Below are positions 1 to 9,261 of a stretch of 19,148 nucleotides of DNA, piece after piece. How positions within the stretch are numbered: position 1 is the first letter of the stretch; each line of letters opens with the position of its first letter. The stretch lies in assembly GCA_019693395.1 (NCBI GenBank), contig JAAMXP010000677.1, positions 1 through 19,148 of the forward strand, read 5' to 3'. A program made the position numbers and the translations under genes. The notes below the pieces were generated by a model. The model was not told the origin of the DNA, did not search any database, and worked only from the letters and a program-made list of their open reading frames with translations. The stretch is from Ettlia oleoabundans (Eukaryota > Chlorophyta > Chlorophyceae > Chlamydomonadales).

Positions 1-108
1 CTGCCCCTCGTAGTCTTGAGCTGGCTGTTTCATGTCTGCAACACATGAGCGATCGTGTGCTCAGAAACTGCCCGCTTGTAACCCACACTGCCGCTGTTGT
101 TGCTGCAG

Positions 109-163
109 GTACTCCATTGAGCGGCTCCCAGAGGCAACTATGGGCGGCGCGCCACGGGTGTGA
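109..163 (+). CDS. 3'-terminal exon of an unidentified + strand gene
   Basis: A pyrimidine/GT-rich stretch ending TGCTGCAG at 101-108 is a good 3' splice site. Entered in phase 2 it gives an open frame YSIERLPEATMGGAPRV and then TGA at 161-163. A TGTAA poly(A) signal on the same strand lies at 486-490, so the 3' UTR would be about 330 bases. Bases 1-108 would be the end of an intron. The protein cannot be identified from 17 residues. The call rests on the combination of acceptor, open frame, stop and poly(A) signal, which could arise by chance in a sequence this short. Confidence 0.45.
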
Positions 164-468
164 GAGTGCAGCCTAATCTCACGCAGCGGGCGCAAGCACT
201 GCGTTTGAGATGCCATCTCATCACTCACGCGGAGTTTGAAAATTTAACAAAAGAGGTTGCCGTGGCCCCCCATGCCTGGAGGCGGAAACCTCAAGTGACA
301 GTTCCTTACTGGGTATTGCCCGATCTTCTCCTTTCCACGCTTTCACCGTTTTGCCCGCTTTTCATTTCTTCTGGCTCTGCGCTCTGCTCTCCCCTGCTCT
401 CTTGACCCTGCTGCTGCTCATTTTGGTTGCTGATTGTTCCATGCTTGTTCACACAATAGAAAAAATCA

Positions 469-473
469 TTACA
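469..473 (-). promoter_or_regulatory. TGTAA poly(A) signal, minus strand
   Basis: TTACA on the + strand reads TGTAA on the minus strand. It is the first such signal I find on the minus strand after the oxidase stop at 1832, and it sits about 300 bases past the stop of the membrane-helix frame at 773. It faces the + strand signal at 486-490 with 12 bases between them. Confidence 0.35.
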
Positions 474-485
474 GCTGGATAGCCT

Positions 486-490
486 TGTAA
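486..490 (+). promoter_or_regulatory. TGTAA poly(A) signal, + strand
   Basis: TGTAA is the standard chlorophyte polyadenylation signal. It lies about 325 bases after the stop at 163 and directly overlaps the first of three 16-base repeats. Confidence 0.4.
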
Positions 491-549
491 CTAACATGCT
501 GTACAACTAACATGCTGGACATAAATCCTTTATAACTAACATGCTGGAC
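489..549. repeat. three copies of a 16-base repeat
   Basis: The unit AACTAACATGCTGGAC occurs at 505-520 and 534-549. A copy with one change (T for the second G of GG) lies at 489-504, directly abutting the second. The array lies just past the + strand poly(A) signal. Confidence 0.85.
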
Positions 550-772
550 AACAATGCTTCAGAGGTTTGGTGCAGGTGCTGCTGCCCGAAGAAGTTGTGA
601 TGAGCAATTGGGGCTGCTGGTGAGGAGCAAGCCTCATGGACGAGGTGTAGAGCAAGCGCAGGCTTTTGCTGCCCGCAGAGGCACGCGTCAGTGCCGCTAC
701 CGATCTGGCGACGCTCCCGCCGATGCCACCATCGGCGCTGCCGCCGTGCAGGGGATGGAGCCGCGAGCTGAG

Positions 773-874
773 TTAAGGAGCCGGGAAGAGGAAGCGCAGG
801 AGGAGTGCGCCGACCGCCACCAGCATCAAGATGGTGAGGAGCAGCCTCGCCGGCTGCCCGCCTCGAGCAGCCAT
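773..874 (-). CDS. short membrane-helix frame; possible last exon of the multicopper oxidase or a separate 33-residue protein
   Basis: From ATG at 874 the minus strand reads 33 codons to TAA at 775-773. The product starts with a small Arg-containing head (MAARGGQPAR), then one strongly hydrophobic helix (LLLTILMLVAVGALLLRFLF) and a short PAP tail. It is too short to be judged alone. An AG at the end of the codon run GGC GGG CAG allows entry in phase 0 at 848, the phase left by the oxidase's terminal donor (TGG/GTGAGA, 1871/1870). That would give the oxidase a C-terminal membrane anchor after an intron of about 1 kb. The acceptor has a poor pyrimidine tract, which is the main weakness. An independent small membrane protein is the alternative. 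Confidence 0.35.
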   Translation of the reverse strand: MAARGGQPARLLLTILMLVAVGALLLRFLFPAP

Positions 875-1831
875 AGCATCTCCAAGAAGCCAGGCGCTGA
901 TCACCGCCCATCAGTGCTGAAACTCCTCAAGGGACCGAGAACGCCATCCAGCGGCGCAAGACAGACACAACAGGCTGCATACCAACAACACCGAGTCTTT
1001 CGCAGCTGCCCAAATGTTAAGTACACTACAACCCTGCTTTGATAAAACTTGCCTTCTTGATGGCCGGCATCGCGGTATTATATTTTTACTGCATCAGGTT
1101 TCACAAGACTAAAAACGTACTGCTGTCAGACAAACACATGAGCATGCTGTGCGTGTTGTCCTATGCGGACCAGTACCTGCGGAGCACTACCAAATCATGT
1201 TTAGCTGATCAATCAGCTGGCGGGCAAGCCCACAAAACTGCGAACAGGGTTTCCTCAGCGTCCATGTGGTACCACTTGCTTACTCGCTTTCAATTATGTT
1301 CTACAGAAACGCATATCAATTCAAACTTTAATGAGACAACGCCTGGGCAGAGGGGTTACGAGACACCGCCTCTGCGGATACTAGAAAAGGGGTTCAAGGA
1401 TCTCTGACAAGAAGGGGGAGGAGATATTGCACATACTTGTTTTATAACTACTGAAAGACATACGCCATGCAGATCTAACAATGTTTTACGCATCACGGAT
1501 CAAACAACAAGGCAATTTTCAATCGCATCTGGTTTGCATTCCTTGAAACAAAAGGGCTGCTTGTTTATAACCTGCCTCAGCTGCAGTTCGAAACCGCTCT
1601 TGCCACTTGTCCACATGCCTCAGCCGCTTGCTGGCAGCTGGAAACCGCTCTTGCCATACTCCCTTTCAACCGTTGATATGGTCTGCAGCAGTCAAGACCA
1701 TAAAACACACTTGACATACCACCTTGATACAGCGGTATCACAGCCGAGGCAGGACGACTGTAAACCACCCCTCCAGTCAAAAGCCAATGGCGCCCTGTGC
1801 AAATAGCCATCAATAGATGATGGCACGTCAA
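875..1831. other. non-coding stretch downstream of, or intronic to, the oxidase
   Basis: I see no convincing gene here. Open frames on both strands lack splice context or family resemblance. The stretch is more AT-rich than its neighbours and holds an imperfect direct repeat around 1575-1656, in which GAAACCGCTCTTGCCA recurs at 1590-1605 and 1641-1656. It is either the 3' UTR/intergenic spacer of the oxidase gene or its last intron. Confidence 0.5.
1590..1656. repeat. 16-base direct repeat (two copies)
   Basis: GAAACCGCTCTTGCCA is present at 1590-1605 and 1641-1656. The bases just upstream of each copy are also related (CCTCAGCTGC and CCTCAGCCGC), so a roughly 51-base segment seems to have been duplicated. 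Confidence 0.75.
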
Positions 1832-4800
1832 TCAGGCCACACAACCCCGCGTATGACAGCAGGCTCTCACCCAGGGTGCAGCATTGTACGTGCACTTGCG
1901 TGGGCAGGACGGCAGACCGTTAGGGCGGCGCGGCAGGTTCTCCAAATCTTCAGCTAGGAACAACAGCTGGCCCATGAACTCGTGCCTGCAATCACCGACA
2001 TAAACCGACAACTGACACTCAATGGCCAGGTTTTAAAAGTCATTGCAGAAACCACAGACAGCGTGGGGTGTTTATGAATGCCTCTGTGGCAGCACAGCTA
2101 CAACAGTGTACCAGAGTGAGAAACAGTAAGAACCCCAAACGGGATGAACCTGGCAGAGGCCTGCTTTCTGGAAAGCAAGGGCGCCAAATCTGCCCGTGGC
2201 CCTGCTGCCAGCTGGCAGCAACTACTATCAGCATTGTTGTCAGCCACACTGCGACGCGGTAACCCAGAGGGGCTCACTCACCACAGCAGATGGCAGTGCA
2301 GGATCCACATCCCAGGGTTGTTGCCCTCGAAACGTAGCACCACCCAGCCCCCTTGGGGCAGCGTGACTGTGTCCCTCATAGGGGGGTTGCGGGTGTTGAG
2401 CATGCTGGAGTTTGCAGAGCTGTAAACGCCAAGCCCCTGGCCAAGCACCTGCAGGACAGCGCACCAGAATCCAGCCAGCGCAGCAGGGTGGCACTTCAAG
2501 GTACTGTCACAAGTGTGCTATCCATGGTGGGCATACTGTTATGCGCTGCGCTGTACTCCTGCTGTGGTCCTGCTTTGCGTGTGCTGTTGCTGACTGCTTC
2601 CTATGTCTCTGCCTGGTTGTTAAACATTGCCAATGTGCCTTCATTTGGCATGAACCCATTACTGATCCAAATTATAACGCATTTGCGCCAACCCATAGCC
2701 TAGCAGCAACTCACCCAGAAGCTGTGGCCATGCAGGTGGAAAGGGTGCTGCTCCTGCGCGGTGCGGTTCACGCCGTCCGGTCGGTAATCGCCATTGTTTG
2801 CGTTTGCGTTCAGGTTTTGCAGCACCAGCTCCACTACCTCGCCCTGTTGAGAGAGGCAGAGCGGTGGTGGCAATGGCAGGAGAGTGGAAGGCCAGGATTG
2901 CACAAAGAGCGATGAGAAGGCCGGGATCCAGCAAGCAGGGAGGAGAGTCTGGCTCCGGGGCATCAAGCAACGGCAGCTCAGCGACGGCTTTCAAGCCAGG
3001 CCTTTCAAGACAGGACGCAACTGTGAAATGCTGTATGTAAGCTGAGTAATGTTTGTGACTGCAAGTTGAATCTAGCGCCACATTCAAAGGCTTGCGCAGA
3101 CCGACAGCACGTGGCAGAACAATAAAGACGAGCATTTACTCAAGCAGAGAAAACAATCACTGCTGCTACTGGCCCGTTTGACGGGCAGGATGTGAGTGCC
3201 AGCAGTCGGGTAGATGGGTGGTGGGGTGGCTTGTGGGTCCTTTGTCGTGAGGAAGACATCCACCTTCCCGCTCTCTGCCTCCTGCACAAAGCAGCTAGGT
3301 GGGATGCAAGTGTGCGTGGTGTGGGTCGATTCATGGAATTGGTCAGCAGCAGGCCCTTCTAGAAGGCATAACTGGTCATGCAGCCGGCCGACCTCAAGGT
3401 ATTCTGAGCCGAACCAAACAAGGGTTGCCACGAGACCACACACAGACCTGAATGCCCAGGGCGCTGCTGTTGAAGTTTGGGCGGTTGTACTTCTTGGCGG
3501 GTGCCAGGTTCTTTTCAAAGTACTTGGGGTCTCTGTAGCATGCATAAAGAGCGGGTGGAGGGTGCCTGATGAGCGGCAGAACTCGCAGAGCATTGGTAGG
3601 GCAGGTGATATGCAGCCTGGGCAGCATGAGAAGCAGCAGCCACAGAAGGCAGCAGCAGTAGCATGCCAGGGAAAGCAGCAGCAGCAGTCAAAGAAAGCAG
3701 CAGCAGCTGCAGCCACAGGAAGCAGCAGCAACCAGAGAAGCAGAGAAAGCAGCAGCAGCAGCCAGAGGCAGCAGCAGCCGTCAATAGCTTTAGATGCAGC
3801 AGCAGCAGCTCAATGGTGCCAGCCACTCACTCATACACCAGGTCCATGAGGGCCTGGCAGGGGTTGGGGCGCTGGCCCGCCACGTTGTTCAAGGCCCAGC
3901 GCAGCTGGCCCGTCTGCTTCATGAGGGGCTGCGTGATGTTGAGGGTCAGCTCCAGGGTAGCTTCGGGGACCTGCGGCAGGAATGCAACAGTGATGAAATG
4001 CAACAAGAATGGAACACGTTTAGTCTGCTCACCCCGGGCAAATAGAGGGAGAAAGGTAGTGGAACTTTGTTGGGCACACGCACATGGGCAGGCAGGCAGG
4101 CAAGCGGTATATAATATCGCAAACATCAAACCTGGAACAGGGGTATGCCCTTCGCACACGTCATCTGCCCTTGCGCTCGCCTACGCAGTTCCCATCCAAG
4201 TCCCGCCAACAATGACCACACCAGCCCATACAATTGCAACCCTCACCACATGGACCCCCTCAGGTCAACACCCACCTTGGTGGTAGCCAGCAAGAGGCGG
4301 CCCTCTCACGCCGGTGCTCTGTGGCTTCCTCAATCCACCCCAAGGGCGCAATCTTTCTTTCCTTCTTTCTTTCACCACCCACCTTGCTCATTGCCTCTCG
4401 GTACACGCCATCAGCCACGTCCTTATTCTTTGCATTGAGCAGCTTGGAGCTCATCTTGATCAGCTTATTCTCTTCCTCCACGGTCCAGGGGGCCACGCTG
4501 CCGGGCTGCGGCGGCGTCGTGGTGGGCAGCCCACGCTTTGCACGCTTGTACCGCAGGACTGCGTAGCCTGCATTGACAAAGGCACTAGATAAAAGCATGA
4601 TTGCGTAGCCTGCGGGGTTGGGCACGGTATATCGGGCCGTACAGGTAGCCTGCAAGGGCTAACACAGATGGCTGGCAACCAAAGATGTGTAGGTCCCGCT
4701 GCCGCGTTCTGCTGCTGGCCACACATAACGGCGGCAGCACCGATAAGCTAATACAGCCGCAGCGGGAACACAAGCTGCGGGTGCACAACATGCACCAGGG

Positions 4801-7800
4801 ATCACGGCACAGTGCATGCATCAAAGGAGCACACCTGCAGGGCTGCCACTCCTGTACTGGGCCAGGCTGGTTATCCAGTAGTTGCGCCTTGGCTGGTCTG
4901 CTGTCAACAGCACATCATACCTGTGCGCATTCAGGCCAAATGAATGGATTGCTACAAGCCAGTGAGGGGCTTGAAGTGACTTGGAAAGCTAAGCAGCGCG
5001 AGTAGGCGCCGGCACTTCCACCCACAAGCGGGCGAATCACGATAAATCGTTGTTTGGCATTCACTTGCAAACAGCAGCAGCGGGGAGGGAGAGATATTGC
5101 AATGGTTTCTGGCCCTGCTGTATACCTCTGTCCCGAATTGACATCCACGCAGCCTGTGGGAGGCTGGAAAGGCTCCACAGGCATGGCATCAGCCGCCACA
5201 ATCGTCACGTTGTGCCCTTCAAAGCACAAAGTCTGCATGCAGGAGACCATCTGGTTACGCGTGCAGTCTCTGCTGCTCACTGTGCGCCATCAGAGACGGT
5301 ACGACTGCACCACACTCCGGTGCCAGTAGCAATGCCACGCAGGCAATGTTGGGCCCACCATGCTGGGCGGCAAGTCGGAGCCCCCACACAACATCACATC
5401 CACTTCCCCCACCCCATCATCATTAACCCCACGCACACACTATGCCTTCACCCACCCCCACAATTGCGTTTGCTCAATTTCCCAAACTGACTTTCCTAGC
5501 ACCCCCCTAGCAACAACCTAGATTACAGTTTAGCCTGCTCAGGTAGTAGAATCCTCCTCCTCCTTCTGTGTCGCAAGTTCCGTTGCGGTTAGGCAGACTG
5601 TAAACACAAAAAGCAAAGCATCAGCAGCATACCTGGGGTGCTGCAGTGATGATTTGAATCATCACCTGCGCTTCCAACCAACATGCAAACCTAACCACCT
5701 AACCATAACACACGTTTTAGGCAGCGGCCTACCTGGTAGACAAGGGATGCTGCGCTGATAATACGGATCAGGTACGTCTTGCCCTGCTCCACTGTGATGT
5801 TAGTGTGGCTGCAGCCTGCAGTCAAGAACGGCACCACCGTATCTCTTGACACAGTGGTTAGAGGAGGGTGCATGCCAAGTGCCTCAAGTCATTTCTACAT
5901 TTCTACATAACCCATCACCCGCCCACTGCCTATATACCCCTCGATGCACAAACGACACACCTGGGTTGACGCTGCTAGCCCAGGGCTGCACCGTGCTGCG
6001 CCCAGGAGGCACCCACCAATGGTCGACGCTGCAATTGGGCTGGGCAGTGCTGCCGGCAGCGCCGATGGCACAGTCAGCATAGTAACCACGGCCGTTGATC
6101 AAGATAGCCTGCACGGTGTCTCCGCCAGCCGTGGAAATAGTTGGGCAGAAAATTTGCTGAGGCAAAAACACCTAGCTGGATGTGCGTGTTGTTGTTGTCA
6201 GGCAGCGGCAGGTACGGTCACCTGGCTCAGCACAGCAAGGCAGGGAGACAGATTGCACCAGCTCCAACATCGCCACCACCAGCAGAGCACCAGGCAAACC
6301 ACAGCAGCAGCACCACCATGAAGCAGCCTGCCGCGGATCACCTGGGGGTTGCTGGCCCACACCCAGCCACCGCTGTCATTGGTTTTGCGGGCGGAGTCAA
6401 AGGGGCGGTTGAGGGACATGGCCAGAGCACCACCCTCTGCATTACCAAGCTCGTCCCACTGGTGTTTCAGAACAATTCAGGTGATTGCAGTGCTGGGAAA
6501 CGACGGTACCAGAGAAATTGCGGGGCCGCATGCGGCAGTCATGCACACGTGAATACACAGCCAGACATTCCGACACGCAGGCAGGCAGGAAGGCAGGCTA
6601 TCTATCAGCACCAAGAAATGTGTTGCGCTAGCTAGGCACAATGAATGTTGGGAAAGGGGGCTGGAGGCTGCCACAATAGGAAACCTGGAACAGGCCGCCT
6701 GCTTGCCTGTATGCCACCAATCGTCTGCAGTGGGTGCACAGGGTAAGGGACGGCTTAATAGCGGTGGTAGCTTTCTTGTACACGTCACTTAACAAAACTG
6801 AAATAGATTAAACCCGGTTGGTGAAGCAAGCAGCATGCTGCTTCTGGTATAGCAGCACATTTATGCGGGAAACGGCTGCAGAAGAAGCATTTGCACACTT
6901 GTAAACACTGCTTCAGCGTTGACCACTCACTCAGGAAGATGGTGCGCTCAGCATCATACCGAACCGGCACCACCATTTTGCCACGTGGTTTTACAATGAG
7001 GGGTCCTGTCAGGCCATCCACCCGGTCGGCACCATTGTGGCCGTGCCACAGGTAGGTGCCTGCAAAGCAAAGGGTGTTCCTTAGCTGTGCATCAGTATCA
7101 AGCAGCCAGTCCTGCACTTCCAGTGTGTTGGTGCTCTTAAAAACTTCATGGCTGCGTACCAGTATCAAGCAGCCAGTCCTGCTTGCTCAGTGTGATACTG
7201 CTTCCATCTAGAGCTAGGTGTGCTGTGGGCTGTGCTCCGCTTAGCACCGATCTTCCACATTTGCGACGTTAGATGATGATTGGCAAGGCCACAAGTGCCA
7301 GAGCAGCGTGCATGCGCCATTAGCTGGGCACCTACCAGGCGGGTCGTTGACTTGGAAGCGGTACGTCATCGTCTTGCCAGGACGGATTGGGCACTGCTGC
7401 ACGTAGCCCACCCCATCATACCTGCAACATGGGGAATGCATAGCCACCTAATCTTGCAACTTTCCTCTGTCCTGGAAAGAACGCTCAACCACTCCGGTCG
7501 CCTAAGCCTGTGAAATGTGCCACGCATAGCACCACAAGCCAGTTGCAAACTGCACATGACGCTGTACCACCATAGGGTTGCCTGCTGCTTGGACTGCTAC
7601 TGCTAGGTCGCATACACGCTGTAGGATGGACGCTTGAGGCTGTGACTTGCATGTACGGCACAATGGGGCGCATAGATGCGGTGCCACGCCCTGCATGCAG
7701 GCCCCACCGGCAGGCACTGGGTGTGCCCACACCACGCACCAGGAGTATCCCTTCATCCTCAGGCCATGGAAGTGGATGGAGATACCCTCGTGGACAGACG

Positions 7801-8350
7801 GGTATGACTCAGGGAGGTGGTTGTGCACCGTGAGCTGGCATTCAAGCAAGAGGGGGCGGGTGCAAGCAAAGCATGGGGCGATGATGTTAGCACGCATCGT
7901 CAGTAGGGTTAAGGTGTTGGCTGGCCACAGGTTGCATCTGCAAGGATCGATGGAAAATGCACCCATACACGAGGTGCTCTGCCTATTCCACAGCTTTGTG
8001 TGCCTGCCTCGCATGCCAGACTCCCAGGGCAGCAACAAAGCGCCTGCAAGGCAAACAGGGTAACGCAATCCTACCCGACCCGCCCGCCCGCCCGGCAGCC
8101 CGCCCACCTGCAGGATTTCCCCCTGTGTGACCTTGATTGTTGGGTTGAATTGTCCATTGACCAAGATGACGGGCCGTTCAAAGCAATCAGGCGCAGCCAC
8201 TGATAGGGTTACGTGCCAGTTGTACTTGCGCACCCGCGCAGGGCCGCGGCGGGCTGCAGCTGTCGTCGGAAGGGCCAACACAGCAACGAGCAGCAGCGCA
8301 GCGGCAGCCCATGGCCCGCTTTGCTCGCGCGTCCGCCTATCTCGCAGCAT
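1832..8350 (-). CDS. secreted multicopper oxidase, ascorbate oxidase/laccase type (17 exons)
   Basis: Exons (minus strand): 8350-8108, 7834-7740, 7421-7336, 7059-6931, 6724-6707, 6436-6342, 6108-5961, 5815-5733, 5232-5126, 4920-4835, 4567-4383, 3970-3831, 3532-3448, 3281-3174, 2843-2715, 2448-2282, 1985-1832. All join in phase, giving 685 residues, a usual length for the family. Residues 1-33 are a signal peptide (basic head, hydrophobic 14-27, Ala-rich end), so the enzyme is secreted or surface-bound. Three cupredoxin domains follow. Copper ligands: HFH 102-104, HGH 147-149, HPFHLH 569-574, HCH 630-632 and H636; C631 binds type-1 copper. The family oxidises phenols, ascorbate or metal ions and reduces oxygen to water; the substrate cannot be told here. 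Axial residue C+10 is Gln641, not the Met of ascorbate oxidase. Uncertain points: the donor at 3173 (inferred GC), and the 3' end, because TGG/GTGAGA at 1871/1870 is a good donor. Start: first ATG before the signal peptide. Confidence 0.9.
3625..3815. repeat. CAG-rich low-complexity tract inside an oxidase intron
   Basis: Dense CAGCAG and GAAAGCAGCAG units fill much of the intron at 3533-3830. They create long open frames on both strands (poly-Ser/Gln or Cys/Leu-rich) that are not genes. Similar CAG/CTG tracts encode Gln and Ala runs in the neighbouring DUF4485 gene. Confidence 0.85.
4563..4651 (-). repeat. three tandem copies of a 3' splice site
   Basis: On the minus strand the boundary GCAG/GCTAC occurs three times, with AG at 4651-4650, 4611-4610 and 4569-4568 (spacings 40 and 42 bases). 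The last is used in my oxidase model, as exon 11 then starts GYAVLRYK. The middle copy also continues GCTACGCA and is in frame with the last: using it would insert 14 residues ending in FVNAG. Confidence 0.75.
6437..6724 (-). other. 18-base exon (6724-6707) and the following GC-AG intron (6706-6437)
   Basis: Between exons 4 and 6 of the oxidase, only 18 bases encode the conserved NDWWHT segment (L-x-D-W-x-H in ascorbate oxidases). No GT donor within reach gives the right phase: the CAG/GTTTCC downstream leaves phase 2 while the next exon needs phase 1. ACAG/GCAAGC matches the known GC-AG donor consensus and gives phase 1, yielding WWHTEGGALAM across the junction. Confidence 0.7.
7093..7182. 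repeat. 23-base perfect direct repeat in an oxidase intron
   Basis: A 23-base unit beginning CAGTATCAAGCAGCCAG is at 7093-7115 and again at 7160-7182, 67 bases apart, inside the intron 7335-7060. Both copies are followed by similar CAGTGTG bases. Confidence 0.85.
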
Positions 8351-9261
8351 CAAGCAGGGTTTGCACTAGTATCAAGAGAGGTATAGCGCCGATATCAAAA
8401 CACCTGCCCGGCTGAATCCTCCGAAATAGTTGGAGAACTTACACCTCCAATCCATATAAAGCAGCTGCGGGTTGAGCAAGGCCCTGCAAATAATATTCCT
8501 GGCTTATCCTGCATCGGCAGCTGGAAGGCGTCAGCTTCCAACTCCGAAGAGGCGACATCCATTACCGTGCTATTTAGGCTGGGTTGTTGAGTGCGTCGTG
8601 TAGGGCCAAATGAGCAGTTCGATAGCCGAGTGGCGGGGTTGTTAAGAGCTGGGCAACCAGTTGGACATTCCCGCCGGTGGTATGGCGGCTGGCCATGGCC
8701 ACAACGTGGTGCGGGAGAATCATCTGCGGCCCGGTTGGTACTGCATGGCGACCTCGGATCGCTCGCAGTGAGAGTGCGCATTCCGATGCCTGAACCGCGC
8801 TATAGCTGTGTGGCAGCGGTGTGCCGACACGTCAGCTGAGCACAGTGCTGCTCTTCTAAGCACCCCTGCCAATAGTAACCGTTCCACAAGGTCTCTGGCA
8901 TGCCCTAGGCGCTTCCAGTTCGTACTATTTAAGGTTGGCATCAAACAGCCGGCACAAGGGTTGTTATTGAAACAGCCGGTACAAGGACACAACATGCGCC
9001 CATTCCTGATAATACTGGGGCTCAGAAGGAGGCGTGATTAGAATCACTTAAACTCGCGCTCTCCTCCCCCAATCCGCAATCAGCAGATGTCCCTTACTTC
9101 CAAGCCGAGCAGCAGTGTTGTCACATGATATCATCGATGTCAGGAGGTCAATAACGAATTAGGAAGGGTCTGGTCATAAGCAACAAGGCGCCGGTGTCAA
9201 TTTAGCGTATGACAATGTGAAAACGTGCAGCAGAAAATCACAATAAACTGCCGCTGCATTT
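8351..9261. other. intergenic region upstream of the oxidase and downstream of the DUF4485 gene
   Basis: No gene seen. It must hold the oxidase promoter and the 3' UTR of the DUF4485 gene. TTTATATGG on the minus strand near 8460-8452, about 100 bases before the oxidase ATG, is a possible TATA element. A minus-strand TGTAA lies at 8443-8439, about 820 bases after the DUF4485 stop; it is distant for that gene. The same bases form a GTAAGT donor-like sequence, so a 5' UTR intron cannot be excluded. Confidence 0.5.
8943..8986. repeat. 17-base direct repeat, one mismatch
   Basis: AAACAGCCGGCACAAGG at 8943-8959 and AAACAGCCGGTACAAGG at 8970-8986. It lies in the spacer between two genes; function unknown. 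Confidence 0.85.

Noticed and set aside
489..549. CRISPR-like array
   Set aside because: The first two copies abut with no spacer, the copies are only 16 bases, and the setting is a eukaryotic 3' end.
554..1042. 162-codon open frame on the + strand
   Set aside because: Gln/Arg/Ala-rich composition with no family resemblance, no fitting splice or poly(A) context, and it lies opposite the better minus-strand membrane-helix frame.
3084..3731. Long minus-strand frame of 215 codons, plus + strand frames rich in Ser and Gln at 3214-4286
   Set aside because: They read through oxidase introns and the CAG-rich tract; only 3281-3174 and the other listed exons are coding, in defined frames.
7502..8350. 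Single uninterrupted 283-residue oxidase N-terminus
   Set aside because: The frame is open through the first intron and beyond exon 2, but family similarity is present only in 8350-8108 and 7834-7740; GT-AG borders in phase explain the rest as intron.
8395..8781. 128-codon minus-strand frame as a 5' exon of the oxidase
   Set aside because: The oxidase already begins with a clean signal peptide at 8350; the frame shows no domain and no clear junction.
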